Both the position numbers and the translations under genes were made by a program. A model generated the notes under the pieces. It saw nothing but the letters and a program-made list of their open reading frames with translations. It had not been told where the DNA came from and searched no databases. Shown here piece after piece: positions 18,806-27,386 of a stretch of 64,000 bases of DNA (positions are counted from its first letter, which is position 1; each line of letters opens with the position of its first letter). Source of the stretch: Elioraea sp. (GTDB lineage Bacteria; Pseudomonadota; Alphaproteobacteria; Acetobacterales; Acetobacteraceae); contig NZ_JALHPR010000020.1 in assembly GCF_022842375.1 (NCBI RefSeq), forward strand, positions 1 to 64,000. Reading direction: 5' to 3'.

Positions 18806-19734
18806 GCCGCCACCCGCGCCGAACGCCATTTCGCTGCCGCACCGTGCAGCGCCTCCCCCGGCAGCGCCTCGGCCAGGATGGCGCGCGCGGCGATCAGCCG
18901 GTCGAGGTCGATGCCGGTGGCGACGCCGAGGTCGTGGAACATCGAGACGAGATCCTCCGTCACCGCGTTGCCCGACGCGCCCGGCGCGAAGGGGCAGCCG
19001 CCGAGGCCAGCAAGCGAGCCGTCGAATGTGCCGATGCCCTCCTCCCACGCGGCGAAGGCGTTGGCGAGCGCGAGCCCACGCGTGTCGTGCAGGTGAACGC
19101 CCGAGAGGCGGTGGCCGATCGCGGCACGCACCGCCCGCACCAGGCGCTTTACCTGGGACGGGTTGCCCATCCCTGTCGTGTCCGACAGCCCCACCTCGTC
19201 TGCCCCCGCCTCCACCATGGCAACGGCAAGCCGCACCACGTCATCCTCCGGCACCGCGCCCTGCAGCGTGCAGCCGAAGGCGGTCGAAAGCCCACCCTCG
19301 ATCGTGGGCCGATGGCCCTCGGGCGCCGCATCGCGCAACGCCGCGATCGCGCGCAGCGCCTCGACCGATTGTTCCGGCGTCATGCCGACATTGGCCAGCG
19401 CATGCGCGCGGCTGGCACTCACCGGCACGGTGATCTTGTGCACGCCGGCCGCGATCGCACGCTCCGCCCCGCGGGCGTTGGGCGCGAGAACGGCGACGGT
19501 AAGGCCGGGCAGGGTCAGCGCGTGCGCCACCACCTCGGCCGTGTCGGCGAGCTGCGGCACACGGTCGGGCCGCACGAAGGAGCCGACCTCGATCTCCGAG
19601 AGACCGGCCGCGGCGAGTGCGGTGATCCAGCGGCGCTTGGCCTCCGTCGGCATGATGGCGTGGGCGTTCTGCAAGCCGTCGCGGGGGCCCACCTCGCTGA
19701 TCAGCACGCGGGAGGCAGGGGCGGTGGCGCTCAT
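18802..19734 (-). CDS. Hydroxymethylglutaryl-CoA lyase family protein
   Basis: 310-residue TIM-barrel lyase. The start MSATAPASRVLISEVGPRDGLQN is the family's N-terminal motif with metal and substrate residues. HLHDTRGLALAN carries the metal-binding histidines and GLGGCPFAPGASGN holds the catalytic-loop Cys. Family members split HMG-CoA in leucine breakdown or related 3-hydroxyacyl-CoAs such as citramalyl-CoA. Pairing with a CoA-transferase and an IclR regulator, not with leucine-pathway dehydrogenases, favours a dedicated acid-degradation role. It is the first of four 4-bp-overlapped genes. Confidence 0.88.
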   Translation of the reverse strand: MSATAPASRVLISEVGPRDGLQNAHAIMPTEAKRRWITALAAAGLSEIEVGSFVRPDRVPQLADTAEVVAHALTLPGLTVAVLAPNARGAERAIAAGVHKITVPVSASRAHALANVGMTPEQSVEALRAIAALRDAAPEGHRPTIEGGLSTAFGCTLQGAVPEDDVVRLAVAMVEAGADEVGLSDTTGMGNPSQVKRLVRAVRAAIGHRLSGVHLHDTRGLALANAFAAWEEGIGTFDGSLAGLGGCPFAPGASGNAVTEDLVSMFHDLGVATGIDLDRLIAARAILAEALPGEALHGAAAKWRSARVAA

Positions 19735-19744
19735 TGCTTCTGTC

Positions 19745-20485
19745 TCACTCCTGCGCCGCGGCGAGCGCCGCGGCGGCCTCCTCGAGTGGGCGCGCGTCGC
19801 CGCCGACCGCACGCGTCAGCCGCGCCGCCGCGGCCGCAGCCTCCTGACGCATCGCACGAACGAGCGGTGGCGTGAAGCGCGTGATCGGCCCAGAGAAGCC
19901 GACCACGCCCGCGAGCGCATCGTCGGCGTCGAGCACCGGCGCGGCGACGCCCGCCGTTTCGGCCGATCGCTCGCCGTAGGAGACAAGGACGCGCTCGCCC
20001 GGTGCCGTGGCACGCAGGGCAGTGCCGCTGCCAAAGGCGAGGAAGGCGCGCCCGGCGGCGCCGCGGTCGAGCGGCAGGCGGTCACCCTCCCGCACGGCAT
20101 CGCGCACGGGGTGGGCGGCCTCGACGCGGCAGAGGCAGAGGCGGCCGCCGCCATCGCGCACGTAGAAGCTCGCGCTCTCGCCGCTGGCATCGCGCATCCC
20201 GCGCAGCACGGGGGCGACGAGATCGGCGATGCGGAAACCGCGGCGATAGGCATCGGCGAGCGGCACCGGGCCAGGCCCGAGGCGCCAGCCGCGATCGCCC
20301 GCGCGCTGCGTGTAGTTCGCGCGCGAGAGGCTCTCGAGCAGGCGCAGGATGGTGCTCTTGTAGAGGCCCGTGCGCTGCGCGAGCGCGGCGAGGGTGACGG
20401 GCGCGCCGCTGCCATCCGCGCCGAGGGCCGCGAGGATCGCCAGCGCCCGGTCGACCGCCGCGACGCCGCCCGCCTCCTGCGTCAT
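19745..20485 (-). CDS. IclR-family transcriptional regulator
   Basis: 246 residues. The N-terminal winged helix (VDRALAILAAL, then TLAALAQRTGLYKSTILRLLESL) is followed by the GAF-like effector domain (GESASFYVRDGGGRLCLCRVEA and VLDADDALAGVVGFSGP). IclR members usually bind aromatic or small organic acids and control adjacent catabolic genes. It ends 10 bp before the lyase gene, so it is probably co-transcribed with and autoregulates that operon. A palindrome lies about 45 bp upstream of its start. Confidence 0.92.
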   Translation of the reverse strand: MTQEAGGVAAVDRALAILAALGADGSGAPVTLAALAQRTGLYKSTILRLLESLSRANYTQRAGDRGWRLGPGPVPLADAYRRGFRIADLVAPVLRGMRDASGESASFYVRDGGGRLCLCRVEAAHPVRDAVREGDRLPLDRGAAGRAFLAFGSGTALRATAPGERVLVSYGERSAETAGVAAPVLDADDALAGVVGFSGPITRFTPPLVRAMRQEAAAAAARLTRAVGGDARPLEEAAAALAAAQE

Positions 20486-20527
20486 GGTCTGCGCATCGAT
20501 GACATGAAACGCCCCCGCGCCATTCTG

Positions 20528-20548
20528 TCAGATGGAACGTTGTTCTGA
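20528..20548. promoter_or_regulatory. Imperfect palindrome, candidate IclR operator
   Basis: TCAGA and TCTGA arms flank a GAAC-GTT-GTTC core in the gap between the Bug receptor gene and iclR. Size and position suit an IclR dimer site. This is inference from symmetry only. Confidence 0.35.
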
Positions 20549-20611
20549 TCGTTAGGATGCAGCGGTCGCCGGCACCGCGTCAATCAGTGACGTATGAGCG
20601 GAGCGACGCGG

Positions 20612-21580
20612 CTATTCGACCTTGCCGATGGCGCGGACGGCCGTGATCAGCCGCGCACTGTCGGCCGCAACGAAGCGAGCGAAGTCAGGCGCATCGAGCC
20701 AGGCGGGCGGGCTGCCGGCCGTCTCGAAGGCGCGGATGGCAACGGGGCTTCGCATTGCCTCGGCGAGGGCCGCGCGCAGCCGCTCCCGCACCGGGGCCGG
20801 AACGCCGGCTGGCGCGAACAGCCCAGCCCAGATGGAGAACTCCACACCAGCGAAGCCGCGCTCGATGAACGTGGGCACCTCGGGGAAGGCGGCCACACGT
20901 TCCGCCCCCCAGCAGGCCAGCACGCGCATCCGTCCCTCGCGCACATGCTGCGTCAGTGTGCCGGGTGCAGAGGCAAGCGCGCGGACCTGGCCGCCGAGGA
21001 GCGCCGTCAGCGCCGGGCCGGCCCCCTGGAACGGCACGTGCAGCAGCCTGATGCCCGCGCGGTGGGCGAACATCTCCATCGCGACATGCAACGTGCCGTA
21101 GGTGCCGGAACTGCCATAGGGGATCGACCCAGGCGCCAGTTTCGCTGCCGCGACGAATTCCTCGAGCGTGGTCCACGGGCTGTCGGCGCGCACGGCGAGC
21201 ATGGTCGGGTCAGCCAGCACGCGGCCGATGGGGGTGAGCTGGTCAACCTCGTATTGCGGGGTTCGGCCGAACAGCCTGTCGGCCTCCGGCAGCACGGCGA
21301 GGGAGGAGAGCGCCATCAACAGCGTGTAGCCATCGGGGGCGGCGCGCGCGACGGCGGCGTTGCCGATGGCACCTCCCGCGCCGCCTCGGTTCTGCACCAC
21401 CACGGACTGGCCCAGCACCTGTTCCATCGCCACCGCGACGGGCCGCGCGGCAAGGTCCGCCTGCCCGCCAGGCGGGAACGGGACGACCATGGCGATCTGC
21501 CGCGTGGGCCAGGCCTGAGCGCGTGACGCAGGCGCGAGGGCGAGCAGCGGAAGCGTGAGCGCAAGATCGCGGCGTCGCAT
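20612..21580 (-). CDS. Bug-family (TctC-like) periplasmic solute-binding protein
   Basis: 322 residues with a Sec signal (LALTLPLLALAPASRAQA, cleavage about residue 22) and then the Bug hallmark VVPFPPGGQADLAAR. The VVQNRGGAGGAIGNAAVARAAPDGYT segment forms the ligand pocket. Bug proteins bind carboxylates or amides and feed tripartite TctAB transporters or act as sensors; no tctA/tctB is in the window. It lies 32 bp after the DUF2064 gene on the same strand, so it may be the last gene of the nitrile hydratase operon. Confidence 0.88.
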   Translation of the reverse strand: MRRRDLALTLPLLALAPASRAQAWPTRQIAMVVPFPPGGQADLAARPVAVAMEQVLGQSVVVQNRGGAGGAIGNAAVARAAPDGYTLLMALSSLAVLPEADRLFGRTPQYEVDQLTPIGRVLADPTMLAVRADSPWTTLEEFVAAAKLAPGSIPYGSSGTYGTLHVAMEMFAHRAGIRLLHVPFQGAGPALTALLGGQVRALASAPGTLTQHVREGRMRVLACWGAERVAAFPEVPTFIERGFAGVEFSIWAGLFAPAGVPAPVRERLRAALAEAMRSPVAIRAFETAGSPPAWLDAPDFARFVAADSARLITAVRAIGKVE

Positions 21581-21612
21581 GCGAATCTCCCCGTCGTCGG
21601 ACTCCGGACAGA

Positions 21613-22275
21613 CTAGCGCGGTGGCGAGAGGGCGGCGAGCGTGTCGCGGGTTGCCGGCGCGGTGGCGGAATCGGCATCGAGCTGGCGGGCGAGCACCGCG
21701 AGGTCATCGGGTTCGTCGATATCATGCCACGGGGGCGCGAGCGCCACCGCGATGCCCGCGCGCGCGGCGGCGGCCAGCGTCTCGTCGAGCACGCGCGGCG
21801 TGCTCCACGCGATGCCAGCGAACAGCGCTGGCGCGGGAGCGGAGAGGCCGACAAGCCAGTACCCGCCATCCTCGGTCGGGCCGAACACGGCGCGGTCGGG
21901 CGCCTCGGCGAGCAGCGCGAGTGCGGCGGCGATGTGGCCCCGCGGCAGCGTCGGCGTATCGGCGCCGATCAGCAGCACCGGCGCATGGCCGCGCGCGAAC
22001 AGCGCATCGAACCCAGCGACGATGCGCGCGCCGAGGTCGCCCTCGCCCTGCGGCAGGGCGGCAAGGCCGGTGAGTGCGGCGAGGTCATCGCACGCCGCGT
22101 CAGGGCTTGCGATCACGTACGTCGTCGCGGCGCTGCGCGCGGCTGCGGTGCTGTCGACCAGGAAGGCGCGCGCAAGCTGCGCGGCACCCTCGGCCCCGAG
22201 GGCGGGGATCAGCCGTGTCTTGGCCAGCCCCGCGCGCGGAGCCTTCGCCATCACGCCGATCGCAGGACCTGCCAC
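21613..22275 (-). CDS. DUF2064 / TIGR04282-type glycosyltransferase
   Basis: 220 residues. The GVMAKAPRAGLAKTRL nucleotide-binding start and the LLIGADTPTLP and FGPTEDGGYWLVGL motifs define the DUF2064 GT-A-like family. Members are found with arsenosugar synthesis and other small-molecule glycosylation or nucleotidyl-transfer pathways. No arsenic genes are nearby. It begins 6 bp after the amidase stop, so it is part of the nitrile/amide operon, where its job is unclear. Confidence 0.8.
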   Translation of the reverse strand: MAGPAIGVMAKAPRAGLAKTRLIPALGAEGAAQLARAFLVDSTAAARSAATTYVIASPDAACDDLAALTGLAALPQGEGDLGARIVAGFDALFARGHAPVLLIGADTPTLPRGHIAAALALLAEAPDRAVFGPTEDGGYWLVGLSAPAPALFAGIAWSTPRVLDETLAAAARAGIAVALAPPWHDIDEPDDLAVLARQLDADSATAPATRDTLAALSPPR

Positions 22276-22281
22276 GCCGGC

Positions 22282-23676
22282 TCAGCCGAGCGGCGCCAGG
22301 GTGGGCGCGGCGCAGGCAGCCTCGATCACGGCCGCGGCCGCGAGTGCCAGATCGTCACGGTATAGGGCGGCCGCGACCTGCACCCCGCGCGGCAGGCCAT
22401 CGGCATCGATGCTCACCGGCACGGCGACGGCTGGCTGGCGCGAGAGGTTGAAGGCGAAGGTCCAGGGCGCCCAGCGTTGCCACAGCTCCTCCTCCGGGTT
22501 GGTGAGCGCGGCTTCGGCCGGGAGGGCTGCCTGCGGCGCGGCGGGGCACAGCACGATGTCATGGCGGCGATGGAACGCGGCCATCGCGTGGGCCGTCTCG
22601 ATCGACGCTGCCTGCACGGCGAGGAAGCTCTCGGCATCCATCGGCGCGGTGCGCTGCGCCATCGCCACGAGTGGTGCATCGAGCAACGCGCGGCGCTCTT
22701 CGTCGAACCCGTCCACCAATCGCTTCAGCGCCTGGCCCCACACCGCGGCGAACAGCGCGCGCGTATCGGGAAGCGAAGGATCCGCCTCCGTCACGATCGC
22801 GCCTGCATCCGCGAGCGACTTCGCCGCGCGGTCTACCGCTTCGAGCGAGGCCGCATCGGCAGGCGGGGCGAAGCCGAAGCGTCGGACGATGGCGACGGTG
22901 AGCCCACGCACGCCGCCCGACACGCGGTCGAGCCAGCCAGGCGTGGGGGAGGGAAGGCAAAGGGGGTCACGCCAGTCAAACCTGCCGATGGCATCGAGCA
23001 TCAGCGCCGCATCCGCCACCGTGCGCGTCATCGGCCCGGCGACGGCGACCTGCGCGAAGGCACCGAGCGGCCATTGCGGCACGCGGCCGAAGGAGGGCTT
23101 CACGCCGACGATGCCGCACCAGGAGGCGGGAATGCGGATCGACCCGCCGGCATCGGTGCCTATGTGCAACGGCCCGTAGCCGGCAGCAGCCGCCGTGCCG
23201 GCGCCGCAGGAGGAGCCGCCTGGCGTCATTGCAAGGTTCCAGGGGTTGCGCGTGATGCCGTGAAGCGGGCAATCGCCAGGCGACTTCCAGCCGAACTCGG
23301 TCGTCGTCGTCTTGCCCAGGATGACGGTGCCGGCGGCCTTGAGGCCGAGGACGACGGGGCTGTCCTCCGTCATCGGGCGGGTGTCGGTCGCGCGGCTGCC
23401 GCGGCGCGTCGGGTGGCCGGCGAGATGCAGCAGGTCCTTCACCGTTGCCGGAACGCCATCGAGCGGCGAGAGCGGCCTGCCCGCTCGCCAGCGGCGCTCG
23501 CTGTCGGCTGCTGCCGCCATCGCGCCCTCGGTGTCGATCACGGCCATGGCGTTGAGGGCGGGTTCGTGCCGCGCGATCCGGTCGAGGCAGGCCCGCGCGA
23601 CCTCGCGCGGCGAGAGCGTTCCGCGTGCGTAATGCGCGCCAAGTTCCGTGGCCGTGAGCGTTGCTGCGTCGGTCAT
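22282..23676 (-). CDS. Amidase (amidase-signature family)
   Basis: 464 residues from the ATG at 23676, which overlaps the nitrile hydratase stop (ATGA). The Ser-cisSer-Lys triad is visible: Lys80 in ATVKDLLHLAG, the Ser155/Ser156 pair in TPGGSSCGAG and nucleophile Ser179 in GTDAGGSIRIPASW. The family hydrolyses amides to carboxylate and ammonia. Immediate coupling to a nitrile hydratase means it probably takes the amide that enzyme produces, completing nitrile to acid. Substrate range is unknown. Confidence 0.92.
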   Translation of the reverse strand: MTDAATLTATELGAHYARGTLSPREVARACLDRIARHEPALNAMAVIDTEGAMAAAADSERRWRAGRPLSPLDGVPATVKDLLHLAGHPTRRGSRATDTRPMTEDSPVVLGLKAAGTVILGKTTTTEFGWKSPGDCPLHGITRNPWNLAMTPGGSSCGAGTAAAAGYGPLHIGTDAGGSIRIPASWCGIVGVKPSFGRVPQWPLGAFAQVAVAGPMTRTVADAALMLDAIGRFDWRDPLCLPSPTPGWLDRVSGGVRGLTVAIVRRFGFAPPADAASLEAVDRAAKSLADAGAIVTEADPSLPDTRALFAAVWGQALKRLVDGFDEERRALLDAPLVAMAQRTAPMDAESFLAVQAASIETAHAMAAFHRRHDIVLCPAAPQAALPAEAALTNPEEELWQRWAPWTFAFNLSRQPAVAVPVSIDADGLPRGVQVAAALYRDDLALAAAAVIEAACAAPTLAPLG

Positions 23677-24677
23677 GCAGCCTCGCGGGCGTGGGCCACG
23701 CCGATCATGCTGTCGCGCGTGACGAGCCTGGCCAGCCGCTCCTCGCTCCACGACTCCGTGCCGGGAGGGCGGGCAGGGATCACGAGGTAGCGGTTCTCCG
23801 CCGTGCTGTCGTGAACGCGGATCTCGACATCGTCGGGCAGTGCCAGGCCGAACTCGGCGAGCACGGCGCGCGGCTCGCTCACCGCCCGCGCGCGGTAGGC
23901 GCGGCTCTTGTACCAGGCGGGCGGGCGGCCCAGCACGGTGCGCGGATAGCAGGAGCAGAGCGTGCAGACGACGAGGTTGTGCAGCGTGGCCGTGTTGAAC
24001 AGCGCCGTCAGCCGTGTCGCGGCAGCAGGGATGCCGAGTTCCGCGCCTGCCGCGTTGCCGTCGGCGGCAAGCCGCGCGGCATAGGCAGGATCGGACCACG
24101 CGCGGGCAACGACGCGCGCGCCGAGATGCTCGCCCCGCGCATCCATCCGCGCGATCTCGGCCGTGATCTCCTCGCGCGTGACGATGCCGCGCGCGACCAG
24201 GCGCTCACGCACAGCCAGGGCGCGGAGGCGGAGGGGGGAGAGAACCGTCTCGCCCGCGTCATGATCGGGCTGGTGTGCCCGGCCGTGGTCGTGGTCGTGG
24301 TCGTGGTCATGGTCGTGATGGTCGTCATACGGGATGACATCGGCGCCTGCCGCGCGAAGCCTGGCGACCTCGGCCGACAGTTCGTCCTCCCCAATCACGC
24401 CCTTCTGCACCAGCAGGCCGGAGAAGGCGTGGATCCAGCGCTCGTAGTAGGGCAGCGCCCAGTAGGTGTCGCCGTCCAGCCGCTCCTGCAGGCTGCGTGT
24501 CTCGTCGGTCGTGAAGAAGTTCCGCTTGGCATCGGCGAGCAGCATGCGGATCGCGTCTGCCTCCTTCTCCCAGTGCGCGTAGTCGTGCTCGTCACGGTCG
24601 ACGGGTGGGCCGCCAAGGCCGCCGATGTCGTGCGGGCCGCTCTGGGGGTGCGCGTGCGGCGGAGGAAGGTCGGGCAT
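23673..24677 (-). CDS. Fused nitrile hydratase: beta-type N-domain, His-rich linker, cobalt-type alpha subunit
   Basis: 334 residues from the ATG at 24677, which has AAGGAG eight bases upstream. Residues about 15-110 match the N-terminal part of nitrile hydratase beta (HDIGGLGG, then WEKEADAIRMLL and YYERWIHAFSGLLVQKGVI). Residues 119-139 are a His/Asp linker with ten His. The alpha subunit follows (about 145-334) with metal motif CTLCSC at 238-243, the Thr form typical of cobalt enzymes. PPAWYKSRAYRARAV and the terminal TRDSMIGVA are alpha hallmarks. The SH3-like C-terminal half of beta is not present here or nearby. A beta-alpha fusion with a His-rich linker has been described for the choanoflagellate Monosiga. 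The stop overlaps the amidase start. Thiocyanate-hydrolase-like activity is an alternative. Confidence 0.85.
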   Translation of the reverse strand: MPDLPPPHAHPQSGPHDIGGLGGPPVDRDEHDYAHWEKEADAIRMLLADAKRNFFTTDETRSLQERLDGDTYWALPYYERWIHAFSGLLVQKGVIGEDELSAEVARLRAAGADVIPYDDHHDHDHDHDHDHGRAHQPDHDAGETVLSPLRLRALAVRERLVARGIVTREEITAEIARMDARGEHLGARVVARAWSDPAYAARLAADGNAAGAELGIPAAATRLTALFNTATLHNLVVCTLCSCYPRTVLGRPPAWYKSRAYRARAVSEPRAVLAEFGLALPDDVEIRVHDSTAENRYLVIPARPPGTESWSEERLARLVTRDSMIGVAHAREAA

Positions 24678-24760
24678 GGCGTCGGCTCCTTCGGGCGCGT
24701 CTCGACAGGGACGCGGCAGGACGGCACTGTGAACGGCATGGACTGTCGGGGAGACTGGCG

Positions 24761-25750
24761 ATGAAGGCAATCGGGCGACGCGGCCTGCTCATGATCGCAG
24801 GGAGCGCGGTTCTGGCCGCACCAGCGCTTGGCCAGGCCTGGCCGGAGCGTGACCTGAGGCTCGTCGTTCCCTTCCCGCCGGGTGGCACGACGGACGTGGT
24901 GGCCCGCCTGCTGGCCGAGGCGATGCGCGCGCAGCTTGGCCGTGGGGTCGTGGTCGAGAACCAGCCGGGGGCCGGGGCGACGCTCGCGGCAGGGCGCTTC
25001 GCCGCGCAGGCCTCCGACGGGCATTCGCTGTTCCTCAGCCAGATCGCCTCGCACGGCATCGCGCCTGCGCTCTACCGCAACCTCACCTACGATGCGCGGG
25101 CGGATTTCCGCGCGGTCGCCCTCGTCGTCACGGTGCCGAACGTGTGGGTGGCGAACCCGCGCAAGCTTGGCGGCCGTGACGCGCGCGCGGTGCTGCGCGA
25201 CGCGCGCGCGAACCCAGAGACGATCACCTTCGCCTCGGCCGGCAACGGCACGTCGACGCACCTGACGGGCGAGCTCATCAACATGCTCGCCGGCACCAGG
25301 ATGACGCATGTTCCCTATCGCGGTGCGGGGCCGGGCATGACGGCTGTGATCGGCGGCGAGGTCGATACCTTCATCGACAACCTGCCCACCGCGCTGCCGC
25401 AGATCCGCGCCGGCACCGTCACAGCCCTTGCCGTGACGTCGGCCGAGCGTGTGCCCGAGCTCCCCGATGTGCCGACGCTGGCCGAGCTCGGGCCCGATTT
25501 CGGCATGCAGGGTGTCGAGGCCGAAGCGTGGTTCGGGCTCTCGACGCACAAGGGAACGCCCGATGCGGTGGTGGCCGCGATGAACCGGGCGGTGAACGCG
25601 GCGCTGGCGCAGCCCGCCCTGCGCGCAGCACTTGCCGAACGCGGCACGGTGGCGCGCGGCGGCACGGCGGAGGCTTATGCGTCGCTGATCGACAGCGAGT
25701 TGACGCGCTGGGCCCGCGTGGTCGCCGAAGCCAAGGTGACGGTGAACTGA
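24761..25750 (+). CDS. Bug-family (TctC-like) periplasmic solute-binding protein
   Basis: 329 residues. The signal peptide (GRRGLLMIAGSAVLAAPALGQA) has twin Arg near its start. The Bug motif VVPFPPGGTTDVVARLLAE and pocket region ENQPGAGATLAAGRFAAQA follow. It is divergent from the nitrile hydratase gene with only 83 bp between, and 11 bp upstream of the isochorismatase gene. It is likely to capture a substrate related to the amide pathway. This is the second Bug receptor in 4 kb, and again without TctAB. Confidence 0.88.
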   Translation: MKAIGRRGLLMIAGSAVLAAPALGQAWPERDLRLVVPFPPGGTTDVVARLLAEAMRAQLGRGVVVENQPGAGATLAAGRFAAQASDGHSLFLSQIASHGIAPALYRNLTYDARADFRAVALVVTVPNVWVANPRKLGGRDARAVLRDARANPETITFASAGNGTSTHLTGELINMLAGTRMTHVPYRGAGPGMTAVIGGEVDTFIDNLPTALPQIRAGTVTALAVTSAERVPELPDVPTLAELGPDFGMQGVEAEAWFGLSTHKGTPDAVVAAMNRAVNAALAQPALRAALAERGTVARGGTAEAYASLIDSELTRWARVVAEAKVTVN

Positions 25751-25761
25751 GGAGGGATGCG

Positions 25762-26454
25762 ATGACCGACAAGCTCGCACGCTGGCAGGGTGTCATTCCT
25801 GATGATGACCTGGCCGCCTACCGCAAGGGATCGTTCGGCCGCCGCATCGGCCTCGGGGCGCGCCCGGCGCTGCTGAACATCGACACGACGCACATGTTCG
25901 TCGATCCGTCCTACGACATGTGCGGCCGCGAGATGCCGGAGTTCTTCGCTGCCGTCACGCGCGTGACGGAGGTGTTCCGCTCGCTCGACCTGCCGATCTA
26001 CTACTCGCGGCGGGACGATCGCAGCCATCCGGCCTATCGCGGCATCTGGAACCTCAAGCTCGGCAACGCGACCGAGTTCCAGTACGTCGCCGATCCGCGG
26101 GCCGACCAGTGGCCCGAGGCCTATGGCCCGCGTCAGCAGGACCGCATCGTGCTCAAGAACAAGCCCTCGGCGTTCTTCGCCACGCCGCTCGAGAGCTTCC
26201 TCCGCTATGACGGGGTGGACAGCCTCGTCGTCATCGGTGTCTCCACCTCCGGCTGCGTGCGGGCGGCTGTGACGGATGCGTTCTCGCACAATTTCCGCGT
26301 CACCGTGATCGAGGAGGCGGTGGGTGACCGCAGCCCAGCCGCGCACACCGCGAATCTGTTCGACATGGACATGAAGTTCGCCGACGTTGAGCCGATCGAC
26401 GCCGTTCTCGCCGAGCTCGAGACACGGTTCGGCCAGCGCAGGGCGGCGGAGTAG
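25762..26454 (+). CDS. Isochorismatase-family cysteine hydrolase
   Basis: 230 residues. The catalytic Asp41-Lys134-Cys165 triad is visible in LLNIDTTHMF, LKNKPSAFF and GVSTSGCVRAAV. The family includes N-carbamoylsarcosine amidase, maleamate amidohydrolase and ureidoacrylate hydrolase, all of which release ammonia from amides. The full triad and its neighbours favour an amidohydrolase role. A GGAGGG ribosome-binding site precedes the ATG at 25762. The next gene begins 5 bp after its stop. Confidence 0.88.
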   Translation: MTDKLARWQGVIPDDDLAAYRKGSFGRRIGLGARPALLNIDTTHMFVDPSYDMCGREMPEFFAAVTRVTEVFRSLDLPIYYSRRDDRSHPAYRGIWNLKLGNATEFQYVADPRADQWPEAYGPRQQDRIVLKNKPSAFFATPLESFLRYDGVDSLVVIGVSTSGCVRAAVTDAFSHNFRVTVIEEAVGDRSPAAHTANLFDMDMKFADVEPIDAVLAELETRFGQRRAAE

Positions 26455-26459
26455 CGGCG

Positions 26460-27380
26460 ATGAGCGATGCACCCCAGCGTGAGCCCTTGAAGCCTTGGCA
26501 GTGGCCGGAGGAGACATGGCGCGGGATCGTCAACCGCGGCCGCGCCGGGCGGTCGCTGAAGCCGGCGCATTGGCCGGGCGGGGCGCGATGCGCCGTCGCG
26601 CTCTCGTTTGATGCCGATCACGAAACGATTCCGCTGCGCGATGCCGATGAGAGCCCGATGCGCATCAGCCAGGGGCAGTACGGCTCCCGCGTCGCGATCC
26701 CGCGCATCCGCCGCATGCTCGACCGCCACGGCGTGCGGGCGAGCTTCTTCTACCCCGCCGTCTCGGCGCTGCTGCACCCGGAGGAGGTGCGCGCACTCGC
26801 CGACGAGGGGCACGAGATCGGCATCCACTCCTGGATCCACGAGGCGAACACCACCGTTCCGCCCGAGGCAGAACGCGAGCTGAACCTGCGCGCGGCCGAT
26901 ACGCTGGAGAAGATCAGCGGCCGACGCCCTGTCGGCATGCGCACGGCGAGCTGGGATTTCTCGACGGCGACGCTCGACATCATCCGCGAGCTTGGCCTGC
27001 TCTACGACAGCTCGCTGATGGCCGATGACGAGCCGTACGAGCTGATGGACCGTGGCGAGGCGACGGGCATCGTCGAGCTGCCGCCCGAATGGATCCGCGA
27101 CGATGCGGTCTATTTCAACATGCTGCGCTTCGCCGCCCTCCGCCCCTACACGCCGCCCTCGGCGGTGGAGGAAATCTTCCGCGCCGAGTTCGATGGGGCG
27201 TATGAGGAGGACGGGCTGTTCCTTCTCACCATGCACCCGCACGTGATCGGACACCGCTCGCGCCTGCCGCTGCTCGACCGGCTGGTCGCATACATGAAGT
27301 CGAAGCCAGGCGTTTGGTTCGGCACGCACGAGCAGGTGGCGCGGTGGTGTGCCGAGCAGGCGACGCCACCGTTGCGCTAG
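26460..27380 (+). CDS. CE4-type polysaccharide deacetylase / cyclic-imidase-like protein
   Basis: 306 residues. NodB-fold motifs: SFDADHE (Asp51/Asp53), then GIHSWIHEAN with His123 and His127 as metal ligands, RTASWDFS, and the C-terminal MHPHVIGHRSRL. The protein has no signal peptide. Together with the short HSW-type motif this resembles the cytosolic PuuE/HpPgdA branch, some of which open cyclic imides. Next to an isochorismatase-type amidohydrolase, a small N-containing substrate is more likely than a polysaccharide, but this is inference. Confidence 0.82.
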   Translation: MSDAPQREPLKPWQWPEETWRGIVNRGRAGRSLKPAHWPGGARCAVALSFDADHETIPLRDADESPMRISQGQYGSRVAIPRIRRMLDRHGVRASFFYPAVSALLHPEEVRALADEGHEIGIHSWIHEANTTVPPEAERELNLRAADTLEKISGRRPVGMRTASWDFSTATLDIIRELGLLYDSSLMADDEPYELMDRGEATGIVELPPEWIRDDAVYFNMLRFAALRPYTPPSAVEEIFRAEFDGAYEEDGLFLLTMHPHVIGHRSRLPLLDRLVAYMKSKPGVWFGTHEQVARWCAEQATPPLR

Positions 27381-27386
27381 GCCCCC

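Noticed and set aside
24285-24335. Short repeated GTGGTC/GTCATG units that look like a microsatellite
   Set aside because: They encode the His/Asp linker of the nitrile hydratase, so they are coding rather than a separate repeat element.
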